This document shows, piece by piece, positions 45,025-53,798 of a DNA stretch of 64,000 nt. The notes under the pieces are model-generated. The model saw only the letters and a list, made by a program, of their open reading frames with translations, searched no databases and was not told the DNA's origin. Numbering within the stretch: position 1 is the stretch's first letter; each line of letters starts with the position of its first letter. Origin of the DNA: Treponema sp. (lineage in GTDB: Bacteria; Spirochaetota; Spirochaetia; Treponematales; Treponemataceae); NCBI GenBank assembly GCA_017551705.1, contig JAFZLA010000002.1, forward strand, positions 42,917 through 106,916, read 5' to 3'. Both the position numbers and the translations under genes were made by a program.

Positions 45025-45949
45025 CAATATTTACCGTATTCCTTATCACATATTGCGGAGCTTTGTTCAGACATATGTAAATACGACCGATGTATTCGCC
45101 GATTAGCCCCAACATAAGCATAAGCATTCCGCCGATAAAAAGAAGCACGCACATCAACGAGCTGTACCCCATTTGAATGGCAGGGTTCATTATTTTTTTT
45201 ATGAAAATGTATACAGCGTACAAAAAACCAATCAGAGCTGTAAAGCCGCCAGTAAAAGTAGCAAATCTGAGCGGCTTGACGGAAAAGGCGGTAAAGCCGT
45301 TGAGCCATAGGTTGAGCAACTTTTTTAGCGTATAACCAGAACGGCCGCTAGTCCTTTCATGGTGCTCAATGTCGACATTTTTTAATTTGCGGGTGGCGCG
45401 AACTTGAAGGCCGGCAAGATAGGGGTATGCGTTTTCATAACGTATCATCTCGTCCACAACAAAGCGTTTGCAGGCATAGTAAGAATTAAGCACGACGCCT
45501 TTTGGAATTGAGCAAAGCCATTGCCCCATTTTTGTCGCCGTCCATGAGCCAAAAAGGCGGAATGGATTTTCTTTTTTGGCGGGATACTTTGCATACACAA
45601 TGTCGGCGCTCTCATCCAAAGCATCTATCAATTTGTAGCAATCTTTTGGATCTGTCTGTCCGTCGTCATCAAGACAAACAACGACATCGCCCGCAACTTG
45701 CCTAAATCCTGCCATAAGGGCGTTATGTTGCCCAAAGTTTCTGGCAAGGTTCACCACTTTTAGATTTTTGTCCTTCTTTGCCAACTTTTCCAACACCGAA
45801 TAAACGCCGTCCGGCGAACAGTCGTTCACGCAAATTATCTCGAATGGATTTTTGTCCCCAACCGTTGACTCAATGCCGTCAATCACTTTTTCAATCGTCT
45901 TTTCAGAACCATAGCAAGGAATTACAAAAGAAATTCTATTGGTCTGCAT
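45014..45949 (-). CDS. ArnC-like polyprenyl-phosphate sugar transferase (GT2)
   Basis: About 311 aa. ISFVIPCYGSEKTIEKVIDGI, CVNDCSPDGV, ARNFGQHNALMAGF and CLDDDGQTDP are those of ArnC/GtrB-type GT2; two helices follow at about 225-290. It loads a sugar onto undecaprenyl phosphate for the SMR pair and GT-C protein downstream. Its start lies 14 bases inside the AbiEii gene, so this decoration module is translationally coupled to a toxin-antitoxin pair. Confidence 0.88.
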   Translation of the reverse strand: MQTNRISFVIPCYGSEKTIEKVIDGIESTVGDKNPFEIICVNDCSPDGVYSVLEKLAKKDKNLKVVNLARNFGQHNALMAGFRQVAGDVVVCLDDDGQTDPKDCYKLIDALDESADIVYAKYPAKKENPFRLFGSWTATKMGQWLCSIPKGVVLNSYYACKRFVVDEMIRYENAYPYLAGLQVRATRKLKNVDIEHHERTSGRSGYTLKKLLNLWLNGFTAFSVKPLRFATFTGGFTALIGFLYAVYIFIKKIMNPAIQMGYSSLMCVLLFIGGMLMLMLGLIGEYIGRIYICLNKAPQYVIRNTVNIDEK

Positions 45950-46886
45950 AAATACTCTCCATCCTATGAACGAGCCTTGAATAATATTCCAGTGCGACGG
46001 AATAGTTTATAATGTCCGAATCTTTATAAACCATGTTGGTGACAAAATCAGAAAATTCTTTTTCATAAATCGGATCAGCCTTAATCTTTGAAAGCGCGGC
46101 GCCTGCGAATTCCTTTAGCAAAAGAGCGTTTGCCTTGTCGCCCCTGTTTTTGTCATCGTCGTAGATTTTTTGAATCAGATTATAAAACGCGGCCTCATTC
46201 TCTGCAATAACCGGTTGAAGCTTGTATAAATCATACAAGTGTCTTACAATTGTCGGGTCGTTTTTTTTCCTGTCTTCCGAAGTCCTGTCTTTGCAGTCCG
46301 CTCGCCACAAGAACGCGCTAAATTTGTTGGCCGCAGTCTCCCACGGAGAAAGGCTGTTGATTTTGACCGTATTGCCGTTAGAAAGATATTCGTCCACCCA
46401 CGAGGCAATGGTTCTTTCTTTGGGAGGAAGCCTTATCGCTTTTGCGGATATTTCAATTTTTACCTGCTGTCTTAAGCTTTTGTCGTCAAAAAGTTTTGGA
46501 TAATCAACGTAAAAAGAAAAAAATCTGCTTTCGTTTCCAATTGTCATTTCGTCCGCAGATACTTTTAGAACGTCGGATTGGTCAATTTTGCCAAAAAGCT
46601 CTTTTCTAAAATTGCGATATACAGAGCGGGAATCTTCATTTTTTGCCAACACCATAAAGTCGATGTCTTCTGAAAATCTGTTTATGATTTTAAAGCCCTT
46701 TGACAAAGACGTTCCGCCTGTAAAAATCACATCAAAAGAATCTGTCTGAAAGCCGGCAATTATCTTTAGCAATTCGACAATATAATAGTCCTTTTCGATG
46801 TAGGCTGGATTTATGTCTATCGCGAGAGAAGTTTCTTGTATAAGAGTTTTATCTAACTTTTGCATACTTGATGCTTGCGTCCCCAT
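45936..46886 (-). CDS. abiEii: AbiEii-like nucleotidyltransferase toxin
   Basis: About 316 aa. FTGGTSLSKGFKIINRFSEDIDFMV carries the GGTSL and D-I-D metal motifs of AbiEii/DUF1814 toxins (MenT relatives, which add nucleotides to tRNA ends). The start at 46886 overlaps the antitoxin by 38 bases; an internal ATG at 46865 is a credible alternative. It is likely bound up with the AbiEi-like partner. Confidence 0.86.
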   Translation of the reverse strand: MGTQASSMQKLDKTLIQETSLAIDINPAYIEKDYYIVELLKIIAGFQTDSFDVIFTGGTSLSKGFKIINRFSEDIDFMVLAKNEDSRSVYRNFRKELFGKIDQSDVLKVSADEMTIGNESRFFSFYVDYPKLFDDKSLRQQVKIEISAKAIRLPPKERTIASWVDEYLSNGNTVKINSLSPWETAANKFSAFLWRADCKDRTSEDRKKNDPTIVRHLYDLYKLQPVIAENEAAFYNLIQKIYDDDKNRGDKANALLLKEFAGAALSKIKADPIYEKEFSDFVTNMVYKDSDIINYSVALEYYSRLVHRMESIYADQ

Positions 46887-47259
46887 AAGAAAGCTTTCGG
46901 TTTACCCGTTTGTCAACTCCAATAACAAACCCATTTGGAACCTGCGTTGACTGTCGCGTGTTATACGCAATTTCATATTTTGTCGGCAAAACTTCAACGC
47001 CCAATTTTCCAAGCGTCGCTTCGGCAATGCTTCTTAAATCCGAAAAAGGTAAAATTCTTCCAGTGTATTGCGACACTCGTGTCTTTACATACACGCCGTA
47101 GCCGATTTTTACAAGAAACTGTTCCCTTGTAAGCTGCCTGAGCGCCCTGCCCACTTGGTCTCTGTCGGAAAGGTCAAAAAAATCGCCCGGCATAAAGACA
47201 AATTCTTGAGATTGCGAGATTCTAGATTTTATTTGACTCCTTAGCGTTTCTCTTGACAT
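46849..47259 (-). CDS. AbiEi-like antitoxin (DUF6088-type)
   Basis: About 136 aa. A winged-helix-like DRDQVGRALRQLTREQFLVKIGYGVYVK segment (DNA-binding region, residues about 35-65) and GFVIGVDKRVNRKL near the end match DUF6088/AbiEi proteins that repress and neutralise AbiEii. The ATG at 47259 follows AAGGGGCG. First gene of the operon. Confidence 0.8.
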   Translation of the reverse strand: MSRETLRSQIKSRISQSQEFVFMPGDFFDLSDRDQVGRALRQLTREQFLVKIGYGVYVKTRVSQYTGRILPFSDLRSIAEATLGKLGVEVLPTKYEIAYNTRQSTQVPNGFVIGVDKRVNRKLSYGDASIKYAKVR

Positions 47260-47294
47260 ATCGCGCCCCTTGCAAAAAAACGACACTTCTATTT

Positions 47295-47323
47295 ATATTA
47301 TATTTGGAAAAAATTTTTGTCAA
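47295..47323 (-). promoter_or_regulatory. Promoter of the AbiE/ArnC operon
   Basis: Minus strand TTGACA (47323-47318), a 17-base spacer, TAATAT (47300-47295); a TATAAT with a 15-base spacer overlaps it. The leader to the ATG at 47259 is about 30 bases. Confidence 0.7.
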
Positions 47324-47399
47324 GTTTATTTTCAATTTATACATCAGAATTTAAGCTAAGTCCCTCTATTCAGGGATTTTGCCTGAAAAAAAATGAATT

Positions 47400-47573
47400 T
47401 TATGCAGCCATCCTTTTTATAATTGCAGAAGGAAAACTTTCTCCTCTGAATATTTCGTCAGGAATTTTGTAATCCAAGCCCTGATGAAGTCTTTCATTGT
47501 TGAAGAACCAAACAAATTCTCCAAGCAGTTTTCTGAATTCTTCTTCAGATCTGCAATCACTTCGAATTTGTAC
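47400..47573 (-). pseudogene. Remnant of an IS3-like transposase (C-terminal end)
   Basis: Fifty-seven codons read on the minus strand: CRSEEEFRKLLGEFVWFF, NNERLHQGLDYKIPDE, ending in IIKRMAA and TAA. The NxxRxHxxLxYxxPxE pattern is the end of the rve integrase domain in IS3/IS481-type transposases. A stop codon interrupts the frame just upstream and the rest of the element is missing. The rest of the gap 47260-47631 holds the abiE promoter and a short stem (TCCCT/AGGGA at 47361-47376) that may be part of the old element end. Confidence 0.75.
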
Positions 47574-47631
47574 CGTCTATAAAATTATAGTTAAAAATAA
47601 GCCTTCTCTCAAGAATTATTTCAATTCCATT

Positions 47632-48240
47632 TTAGATTGGAAATCCTTTACCAAACTCTTTGGTAATTGAAGGCATCTTATTGAAATCTGTGTAATCAAG
47701 AACAACATCACCGTTTGTTGGCAATTGCCGATTTATTTCAGATAGCAATCTATTTCCAATACCATTAATGAACTTTAAATTTTCTTCAACCATTTTAACG
47801 GCTTCTTTCATAAATTCTTCATTAAAATATTTTATCGGATTATAAATCTTATGTTTCTTGATATAACCAAAACGAAAATTTATGTAAAAGTTCATTATGA
47901 CATCATATTTTATCTTATCATTCAAACCTGTTTCTGAATTAAAATCTTTCCAAGCCTTTATGATATCAACTTTATTAGTTGCTGAATTTAAAGCACCGGC
48001 AACAGAACCAGATAAAAGTATTATACAACGTTTTTTACAAAAATCGACTAAATCTCTTCGCTTTTGATATATAGTATAATATGTCACTTCACAACCACCG
48101 GAATATCCATATGTTACTTTATTATAGGTCAGACTAATTGTAGTCGGTACATAGCCAAATGCTCTATTTACAATATAATGCCCTGCTTCATGTTTTGTAA
48201 CTCTAGTTTGCTCATCATTTTGACTTTGAGATATAATCAT
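47632..48240 (-). CDS. HEAGH-motif putative metallopeptidase
   Basis: About 202 aa. TKHEAGHYIVNRAFGY near residue 15-30 is an HExxH-type zinc site like that of FtsH (M41), but no AAA domain or membrane helix is present. The rest is helical (FCKKRCIILLSGSVAGAL resembles the M41 segment that follows the zinc helix). A third ligand is unclear. The ATG is one base after the KAS III stop, so it belongs to the acylation operon; the role there is unknown. Confidence 0.6.
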   Translation of the reverse strand: MIISQSQNDEQTRVTKHEAGHYIVNRAFGYVPTTISLTYNKVTYGYSGGCEVTYYTIYQKRRDLVDFCKKRCIILLSGSVAGALNSATNKVDIIKAWKDFNSETGLNDKIKYDVIMNFYINFRFGYIKKHKIYNPIKYFNEEFMKEAVKMVEENLKFINGIGNRLLSEINRQLPTNGDVVLDYTDFNKMPSITKEFGKGFPI

Positions 48241-48241
48241 T

Positions 48242-49306
48242 TTACATCACAATTGTCTTACAGAATTCCAACTTGCCAAGTTCCATTACAATGGCAGCCC
48301 ATGTAAGTCCAACGCCAAAACCGCTAAAGCAAACTTTCTGTCTTTCCGACATTTCTTTCCCCTCAAACGTCAACACTGTAACTGCCGGAACTGTCGTGCC
48401 AGAACTGTTGCCATATTTCTCAACAACATTTGATGGCATCTTCTCATACGGAACTTCAAGTTTTTCGGCAAGTTTTTGAAGCATAAAACGATTTGGCTGG
48501 TGGAACAAGAACCAATCAATATCATCTTTTGAAACATTAGCGCGCTTGAACAAGTCAAAGAGCATAGGCGGAACATCCTGCATCACGAAGTTGAATACGG
48601 CCGTTCCATCCATCACGAGGTTGTCCAAGGAACGTTCATTTCCTTCTTCATCAGCATGAAGAACTGCTGTTTCTGGTGAACAAGGCATTCTAAATCCGCC
48701 GGCGGGAATCTTCAAAGCATCTGAACGAGTGCCATCATTCAAAATAACAGCTTCTATATTATTTTCAAGCTCGCTTTTTTCTACAATTGTAATAGAAGCT
48801 GCGTCGCCAATCAAAGGGTAGCTGTTTCTGTCTTTGACTGAAACCTTATGGCTTAGAACATCAGTGGTAACTACGGCAACTTTTTTTATTGTCGGTTGGT
48901 CGAGCAAAAGAAACGCCTGTATCAAGCCTTCTTCAAAAGCGCAACATCCCTGCGTTATGTCAATACAATAAGCGTCTTGCCTTAGGCCAAGTTTGCCATG
49001 AAGAATGCGGCTTGTTGGCGGAAGAAAGTGATCTGGAGATGCCGTAATATAGATCAAAGCGTCCATGTCATCTTTCTTCAAAGAGCCATCTTCAAAAAGA
49101 CTCTTAAAACCAAATTCCGCCATATCGCTTGCGGCGACATTCTTTGGCGCGATGCGATGCTTGTCATAGCCCATCACTTTTGCAAGCCGCAACGAACGTT
49201 TTTCGTCAGCATTGAACAATTTCATATCATCCAAAAACGAACGCTCGACTTCCGGCAAAATGAGAGCCGCGCCTGTTATTTTCTTGTTCTTAAAAGAGAA
49301 ATACAT
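48242..49306 (-). CDS. Ketoacyl-ACP synthase III-like enzyme
   Basis: About 354 aa. The active-site Cys sits in CIDITQGCCAFEEGL, the His in LFHQPNRFML and the Asn in KYGNSSGTTVPA, so the C-H-N triad is complete. KAS III-type enzymes condense an acyl starter with malonyl-ACP, and relatives transfer acyl groups to sugars or other acceptors. It directly follows an ACP gene (TAA then ATG). Likely builds or transfers an acyl substituent for the glycan. Confidence 0.85.
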   Translation of the reverse strand: MYFSFKNKKITGAALILPEVERSFLDDMKLFNADEKRSLRLAKVMGYDKHRIAPKNVAASDMAEFGFKSLFEDGSLKKDDMDALIYITASPDHFLPPTSRILHGKLGLRQDAYCIDITQGCCAFEEGLIQAFLLLDQPTIKKVAVVTTDVLSHKVSVKDRNSYPLIGDAASITIVEKSELENNIEAVILNDGTRSDALKIPAGGFRMPCSPETAVLHADEEGNERSLDNLVMDGTAVFNFVMQDVPPMLFDLFKRANVSKDDIDWFLFHQPNRFMLQKLAEKLEVPYEKMPSNVVEKYGNSSGTTVPAVTVLTFEGKEMSERQKVCFSGFGVGLTWAAIVMELGKLEFCKTIVM

Positions 49307-49537
49307 TTAGTTTACGCCATTCTTTTTAAGAAGATTTTCTATTGCATTAACATTCATAAAGTTCTCCGGCACAATGTCCATGCCGTCAATATGAATGTTA
49401 AAAGCCTTGTCCAGTTCCGACACCAAAGTCACAAGATCAAAACTGTCCAACATGCCCTCGTCAAAAAAGTCCTCAACGCCTTCGAATTCAAACTCAGGCC
49501 TGATTTCTTTTAAAATCTTTAAGATTTTTTCGTTCAT
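49307..49537 (-). CDS. Acyl carrier protein (first of two)
   Basis: About 76 aa. The phosphopantetheine attachment Ser is in MLDSFDLVTLV, in the usual DS position before helix 2. AAAGGAGTG precedes the ATG. It presumably carries the acyl chain for the adjacent KAS III. Confidence 0.85.
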   Translation of the reverse strand: MNEKILKILKEIRPEFEFEGVEDFFDEGMLDSFDLVTLVSELDKAFNIHIDGMDIVPENFMNVNAIENLLKKNGVN

Positions 49538-49555
49538 AAAAACAACACTCCTTTA

Positions 49556-50368
49556 TCAACCATTTGAAACATAAGTATAATTGCTTAAAGCTTCAAATTT
49601 ATAACCAAATTTCTTATACAAGTTTATCGCAGGTTCATTTGAATTGATAACCCACAGAATAAACCTTACGCATCCCCTGGAAAGGAAGAAAGCTTTTTTT
49701 AATAATTTTTCCGCAATGCCTTGTCTTCTAAAATCAGAAGCCGTCAACAGATGTTTTAAGTACATATTCTTTTTCTGTATTTCCACGACAGCAAAACCAG
49801 CTATACGCCCCGGTTTTTTGCAAACAAGGATTGACTTTTGCTCAATATATTCTTTTAACCGCTCTCTTGCAGGAATTCGTTCTGACACAGGATCAAAAGC
49901 CAAATTGAACATCTCAAGCAAAGTATCAACATCTTCTAATACCGGAAAAGTAATTTCTTGTTCATCTTCAAAAAAATTTTCTTTTAAAACGAAAGACATT
50001 CGTCTTAATGAAGCACGCAACTTAAAACCACAAGACAAAGCGACAGTTTCAATGTTCTTTCGTTCTTCATCATCCTTGCAGATGTAGTCAAAAGCGACAA
50101 CAGCCGTTTGCAACTCATCGCGAATTTGCGGCAACCCAATTTTTATGTCAGCTAAATCTTTTACAAAGAAGTAAATGAAATTTGCAATTTCTGTTTTATG
50201 AACAAAGAAATAAGCATACTCTCCAATACTTTCTGTAAACAGTTCGCCGTTTTCAATCCAAACAGTCATTTCTGATTCATTCGGATAGAAATTATTTATA
50301 AAGCAGCCTTTGTTTCTGAACTCCGAAACAAGTTTTAAGAGTTCATTCCATGAAGATATTTTTTGCAT
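49556..50368 (-). CDS. GNAT-family acyltransferase
   Basis: About 270 aa. A GNAT domain fills residues about 150-265: KKPGRIAGFAVVEIQKKNMYLKHLLTASDF leads to the acyl-CoA loop RRQGIAEKLLKKAF, then NEPAINLYKKFGYK. (Only parts are quoted: FAVVEI, RRQGIAEKLL, NLYKKFGY.) The N-terminal half is a divergent GNAT-like or partner domain. GTG at 50371 and ATG at 50368 are both possible. Confidence 0.8.
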   Translation of the reverse strand: MQKISSWNELLKLVSEFRNKGCFINNFYPNESEMTVWIENGELFTESIGEYAYFFVHKTEIANFIYFFVKDLADIKIGLPQIRDELQTAVVAFDYICKDDEERKNIETVALSCGFKLRASLRRMSFVLKENFFEDEQEITFPVLEDVDTLLEMFNLAFDPVSERIPARERLKEYIEQKSILVCKKPGRIAGFAVVEIQKKNMYLKHLLTASDFRRQGIAEKLLKKAFFLSRGCVRFILWVINSNEPAINLYKKFGYKFEALSNYTYVSNG

Positions 50369-50375
50369 CACAAAT

Positions 50376-51914
50376 TTAGCCTTGATTCACCTGCTTGTTA
50401 AGCAAAGCTCTGTCAATCTTTCCTGTACCGCCACGAGGCAATTCTTTCATATAAATATACGCTGTTGGCATCATATATTTTGGCAAATCCAAAGCAAGCT
50501 GCTTTCGCAAGGCTGCGACATCAAGTTCTGTGTCATTTTCATAAATAAGCGTAATTTCTTTTTTACTCCAGTTGTAAACAACGCAACAGTTTTTTACCAA
50601 CTTGAGTTTATTCATAATGATATGTTCTATTTCGGATAGCTCGATGCGGTAGCCGGAATGCTTTATAAGGGTGTCTTTTCGACCTTTAAAAATGATTTCC
50701 CCCTCATCATTTACAAGAGCGACATCGCCTGTTCTATAAATCAATTCCGGATAAGAACCGTTCAAAGGATTCTGAACAAAAGCTGCGGCAGTTTTTTCGA
50801 GGTTGTTATAATAGCCCATTGCAAGTCCTGTGCCGCGAACGCAAAGTTCGCCTTCTTCATTTTTACCGACAAGTTCATTTTTGTCGTTCAAAATAAGAAT
50901 GTCAGTATTCTTGCAGGCAAAACCAATTGGCAATGGCTTGTTCTCGTCATATTCCTTTGTTATTTCAAACCAAGTGCAATCAAGCGTGATTTCAATTGGG
51001 CCATACAGATTAACAAACCTTGCTTGCCCCTTGAATTTCCTATACCAAACATTGAACTGCTTGGTTGGGAACACTTCGCCAGCAAACCAAATATGTTTAA
51101 GGCTTGGAATGTCAACTTTATCAAGCAAGCCCATATTAGCAATATTCACCATAATGGTGGGAACCCAGAACAAAAAAGTTGCCTTATGCTTGTTCATCAG
51201 TTCAAGAATGCGAACAGGAAACATCGCAAAGTTTTCCGGCACAATCATAATTGCAGCCGATTTAGCCATCAAAAGCGTAAGTTCATAACTGAAAATATCA
51301 AAGATTGCAGGAGAAAGAGAGCTTAAGATTTCATCATCTCCCAAATTCCATGTTTCCACAGAGCAATCAAGAAAGTCATAGAAGCTTCGATGATTTAAAA
51401 CAACGCCCTTTGGCGTTCCTGTTGAACCAGAAGTATTGATAAGACATAAAGGATCCGTGTCTATTAACTTTGATAGGTTGTCTGAAAGCCTTTTCTCTAT
51501 TTCTTTTGAAATTGAATTATTTGTAATTTCATCAACAACAATTAAAGGAATCGTTGCGTCAATTTTCTCAAGAATTGCCTTATATTTGCTTGATGTAACA
51601 AGGCAAGAAGGTTCAACAATCTTAAAAATATTGCTTAGCCGTTCTTCGGGATATTTTACGTCAAGATTCATGTAAAAGTTGCCCGTATGAATTATGCCAA
51701 TATCGGCGGCAATTGAGTCAGTGGATTTTTGCAAAAAAACGCCTACAGGAGTTTTTATTTTGTTGCCATTTGCATTACTAATACATTCAGCTAGTTTTAA
51801 TTCTCGTTCATGTAATTGTGAGAATGAAACTGAAGCATCACCGTCATACACGGCAATTTTCTGAGGTTTATTCTCCACTGTTTTCGCAAATTCATTATAA
51901 AAATTGATCCGCAT
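50376..51914 (-). CDS. Acyl/aminoacyl-ACP adenylating ligase (ANL superfamily, DltA-like)
   Basis: About 512 aa. Core motifs: A3 NTSGSTGTPKG, A5 NLYGPIEITLD, A7 YRTGD, A8 GRKDTLIKHSGYRIEL and A10 PRGGTGKIDR with the catalytic Lys. It resembles stand-alone NRPS adenylation domains and DltA, which load an amino or hydroxy acid onto a carrier protein. The ACP encoded 23 bases upstream is the probable partner. Start ATG 51914, behind AGGAG. Confidence 0.87.
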   Translation of the reverse strand: MRINFYNEFAKTVENKPQKIAVYDGDASVSFSQLHERELKLAECISNANGNKIKTPVGVFLQKSTDSIAADIGIIHTGNFYMNLDVKYPEERLSNIFKIVEPSCLVTSSKYKAILEKIDATIPLIVVDEITNNSISKEIEKRLSDNLSKLIDTDPLCLINTSGSTGTPKGVVLNHRSFYDFLDCSVETWNLGDDEILSSLSPAIFDIFSYELTLLMAKSAAIMIVPENFAMFPVRILELMNKHKATFLFWVPTIMVNIANMGLLDKVDIPSLKHIWFAGEVFPTKQFNVWYRKFKGQARFVNLYGPIEITLDCTWFEITKEYDENKPLPIGFACKNTDILILNDKNELVGKNEEGELCVRGTGLAMGYYNNLEKTAAAFVQNPLNGSYPELIYRTGDVALVNDEGEIIFKGRKDTLIKHSGYRIELSEIEHIIMNKLKLVKNCCVVYNWSKKEITLIYENDTELDVAALRKQLALDLPKYMMPTAYIYMKELPRGGTGKIDRALLNKQVNQG

Positions 51915-51937
51915 AAACAAAAACTCCTAGATTGCGA

Positions 51938-52159
51938 TTAGTTCATTGCGTTCATAATGTCCTGAACAGTAACAAATGTTTTTATCTGGTCGCCTTTTAA
52001 TGTTTTTCCAAATTTTTCGCCAAAAACAGAAACCAAAGAAAGCTTTGACATTGAATCCCAGAAATCAGATTCCTCAAGAACTGTTTCAGGCGTTACATCC
52101 GACACATCGGCGTCAAACACATCTTCTGCCAAAAGCGCAATTTTTTCTTCGTTAGTCAT
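51938..52159 (-). CDS. Acyl/peptidyl carrier protein (second)
   Basis: About 73 aa. EESDFWDSMSKLSLVSVF contains the phosphopantetheine Ser (DSM). GGAGG precedes the ATG at 52159. Close to the adenylating ligase, so it probably accepts the activated acid. An N-terminal extension to 52180 in the same frame is unlikely because it lacks a Shine-Dalgarno. Confidence 0.82.
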   Translation of the reverse strand: MTNEEKIALLAEDVFDADVSDVTPETVLEESDFWDSMSKLSLVSVFGEKFGKTLKGDQIKTFVTVQDIMNAMN

Positions 52160-52173
52160 ATTTTCCTCCGTCA

Positions 52174-53034
52174 CTAACAATGTGTTACAGGCTTCCCGTC
52201 CTGTTTCATTACATATTCATGCGTTAAATCCGCATCAGTATATGGTCGTTCAAGAAAATAGAATTTATCTTTTTCTATATTTTCTTGAATTGATTTTCTT
52301 GCATCATCTTGCGCAATGCAAGAAAGCTCCTTATCTCCGAATGGCATCCAAAGAAGTTTTTTATCTTCTATGAGCCGCTTCTTAAAATGCTCATTTTTTC
52401 CGTAAAGTTTAACGCCTCCGCACTGTGTGCTTATAGTCCAGTCAGTATTATATGTTTTGCCATCGTAATCAGTAATATTTCCGTTAAAAGTCATATCAAA
52501 ACGATACGGAACATTTATAATGCGCTCAACATAATGCACATAAGTAAAACTTTCTGCCAAATCCGCTCCAAAAAACAGGTATTTGACATCACTTTGCTTA
52601 TCAAGGAAATCATAGCAGGAATTTTTTCCAAGCGCGTTATTCTCGTTTTTAAACGCTTTATAATCCTCGCCAAGTTTTCCTTTGACAGCAAAAGAACAAA
52701 TTGGGTCTATCGTTCTATAAACTCCTTCCATTTTTCTGAATGCCTCAGAAAGTGTTCCCATAAGTGAACGGCTTTCTTTTACATCAAAATCTTTTCCATT
52801 GTTGAATGAATAAGAAAACACCGGCATTATGACATTCTCGACATTCAAGCAATCAAAAATATTCAAAAGCGACGAAGTAAACTCCCGGCGCTTTATTTCT
52901 GGGTTCATTGCACAAAACATTACATCGCTGTGAACAAACAAAGTCTTGCAATCGCAAGCTCCTATTTGTCTCAACGCACTCACAAAATCATCATGGCAAA
53001 GTTCCTTGCCTTCTTGTGTCTTAAAGAGGTACAT
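52174..53034 (-). CDS. AAC(3)-family N-acyltransferase-like protein
   Basis: About 286 aa, the size of aminoglycoside 3-N-acetyltransferases. KTLFVHSDVMFCAMN, VIMPVFSYSFNNGKDFD, RTIDPICSFAVKG and YDFLDKQSDVKYLFFGA follow the family. Members in polysaccharide loci are thought to acylate amino sugars, possibly from an ACP. Antibiotic resistance is unlikely here given the context. Confidence 0.8.
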   Translation of the reverse strand: MYLFKTQEGKELCHDDFVSALRQIGACDCKTLFVHSDVMFCAMNPEIKRREFTSSLLNIFDCLNVENVIMPVFSYSFNNGKDFDVKESRSLMGTLSEAFRKMEGVYRTIDPICSFAVKGKLGEDYKAFKNENNALGKNSCYDFLDKQSDVKYLFFGADLAESFTYVHYVERIINVPYRFDMTFNGNITDYDGKTYNTDWTISTQCGGVKLYGKNEHFKKRLIEDKKLLWMPFGDKELSCIAQDDARKSIQENIEKDKFYFLERPYTDADLTHEYVMKQDGKPVTHC

Positions 53035-53036
53035 AA

Positions 53037-53795
53037 CTACTTCAAACCTCCTGAAACATCCAATAAATGCGCTGTAGTAAACGATGACATATCACTTAGC
53101 AAGTAAGCGCAAGCAGACGCCACTTCTTCAAGAGTTCCCCATCGGCCTATCAACGACTGTTTGACCTCATTATCCTTTAACTCTCTATTTCCATACTGTT
53201 CCAAAGTTCGCTCAGCCATCTCTGTCAGAATATTCCCCGCAAGCACTCCGTTTATGCGTATATTCTTTTTTGAAAGTTCCGTTGCCATAGAAAGAACAGC
53301 GTTGTTCAATGCCGCTTTTGCAGTACTGTAACCAACTTCTCCAGCTACCGGCTTAACTGATGTTACAGATGAAATTGCAACAATGCTTCCTCCGTCACAA
53401 TATTTCGTCTTGCTGTACTGTCTTACAAGTTCTACAAAGCAGAAAAAGTCATTTTTGAAACACTCCTGCAATGCAGTTGGAGTCAGACTTCTCAATGGCA
53501 TTACAAACGGAATACCAGCAGAATGTACCATTCCGCTAAGTTTTACGCCGTCTTTCACGGATTCCATGAAAATATTTTCAATATTATCCAAATCTGTAAG
53601 GTCAAAAGATACATAACTATGACCTTCACCTTCAAGCATCGAAAGAGTCTGTTCAAGACGTTCTTTGTTACGACCGGTTAGGACAACTTTTGCGCCAAGT
53701 TTGGAAATGTAAATTGCGGTTGCTCTACCTATTCCGCTTGAAGCACCTGTTACGAAGATTTTTTTTCCTGATAAATCACATGGATTGAATGACAT
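53037..53795 (-). CDS. Short-chain dehydrogenase/reductase (FabG-like)
   Basis: About 252 aa. [11 protein letters not shown] cofactor loop, SAGIP, SSVTSV catalytic Ser, YSTAK (Y-x3-K) and [19 protein letters not shown] at the end are classical. Together with the KAS III and ACP genes it would reduce a 3-ketoacyl-ACP to 3-hydroxyacyl. It precedes the AAC(3)-like gene by 2 bases. Confidence 0.87.
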   Translation of the reverse strand: MSFNPCDLSGKKIFVTGASSGIGRATAIYISKLGAKVVLTGRNKERLEQTLSMLEGEGHSYVSFDLTDLDNIENIFMESVKDGVKLSGMVHSAGIPFVMPLRSLTPTALQECFKNDFFCFVELVRQYSKTKYCDGGSIVAISSVTSVKPVAGEVGYSTAKAALNNAVLSMATELSKKNIRINGVLAGNILTEMAERTLEQYGNRELKDNEVKQSLIGRWGTLEEVASACAYLLSDMSSFTTAHLLDVSGGLK

Positions 53796-53798
53796 ATA

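Noticed and set aside
52174..53034. Aminoglycoside resistance gene
   Set aside because: AAC(3)-family fold, but the surrounding ACP, ligase and SDR genes point to sugar acylation.
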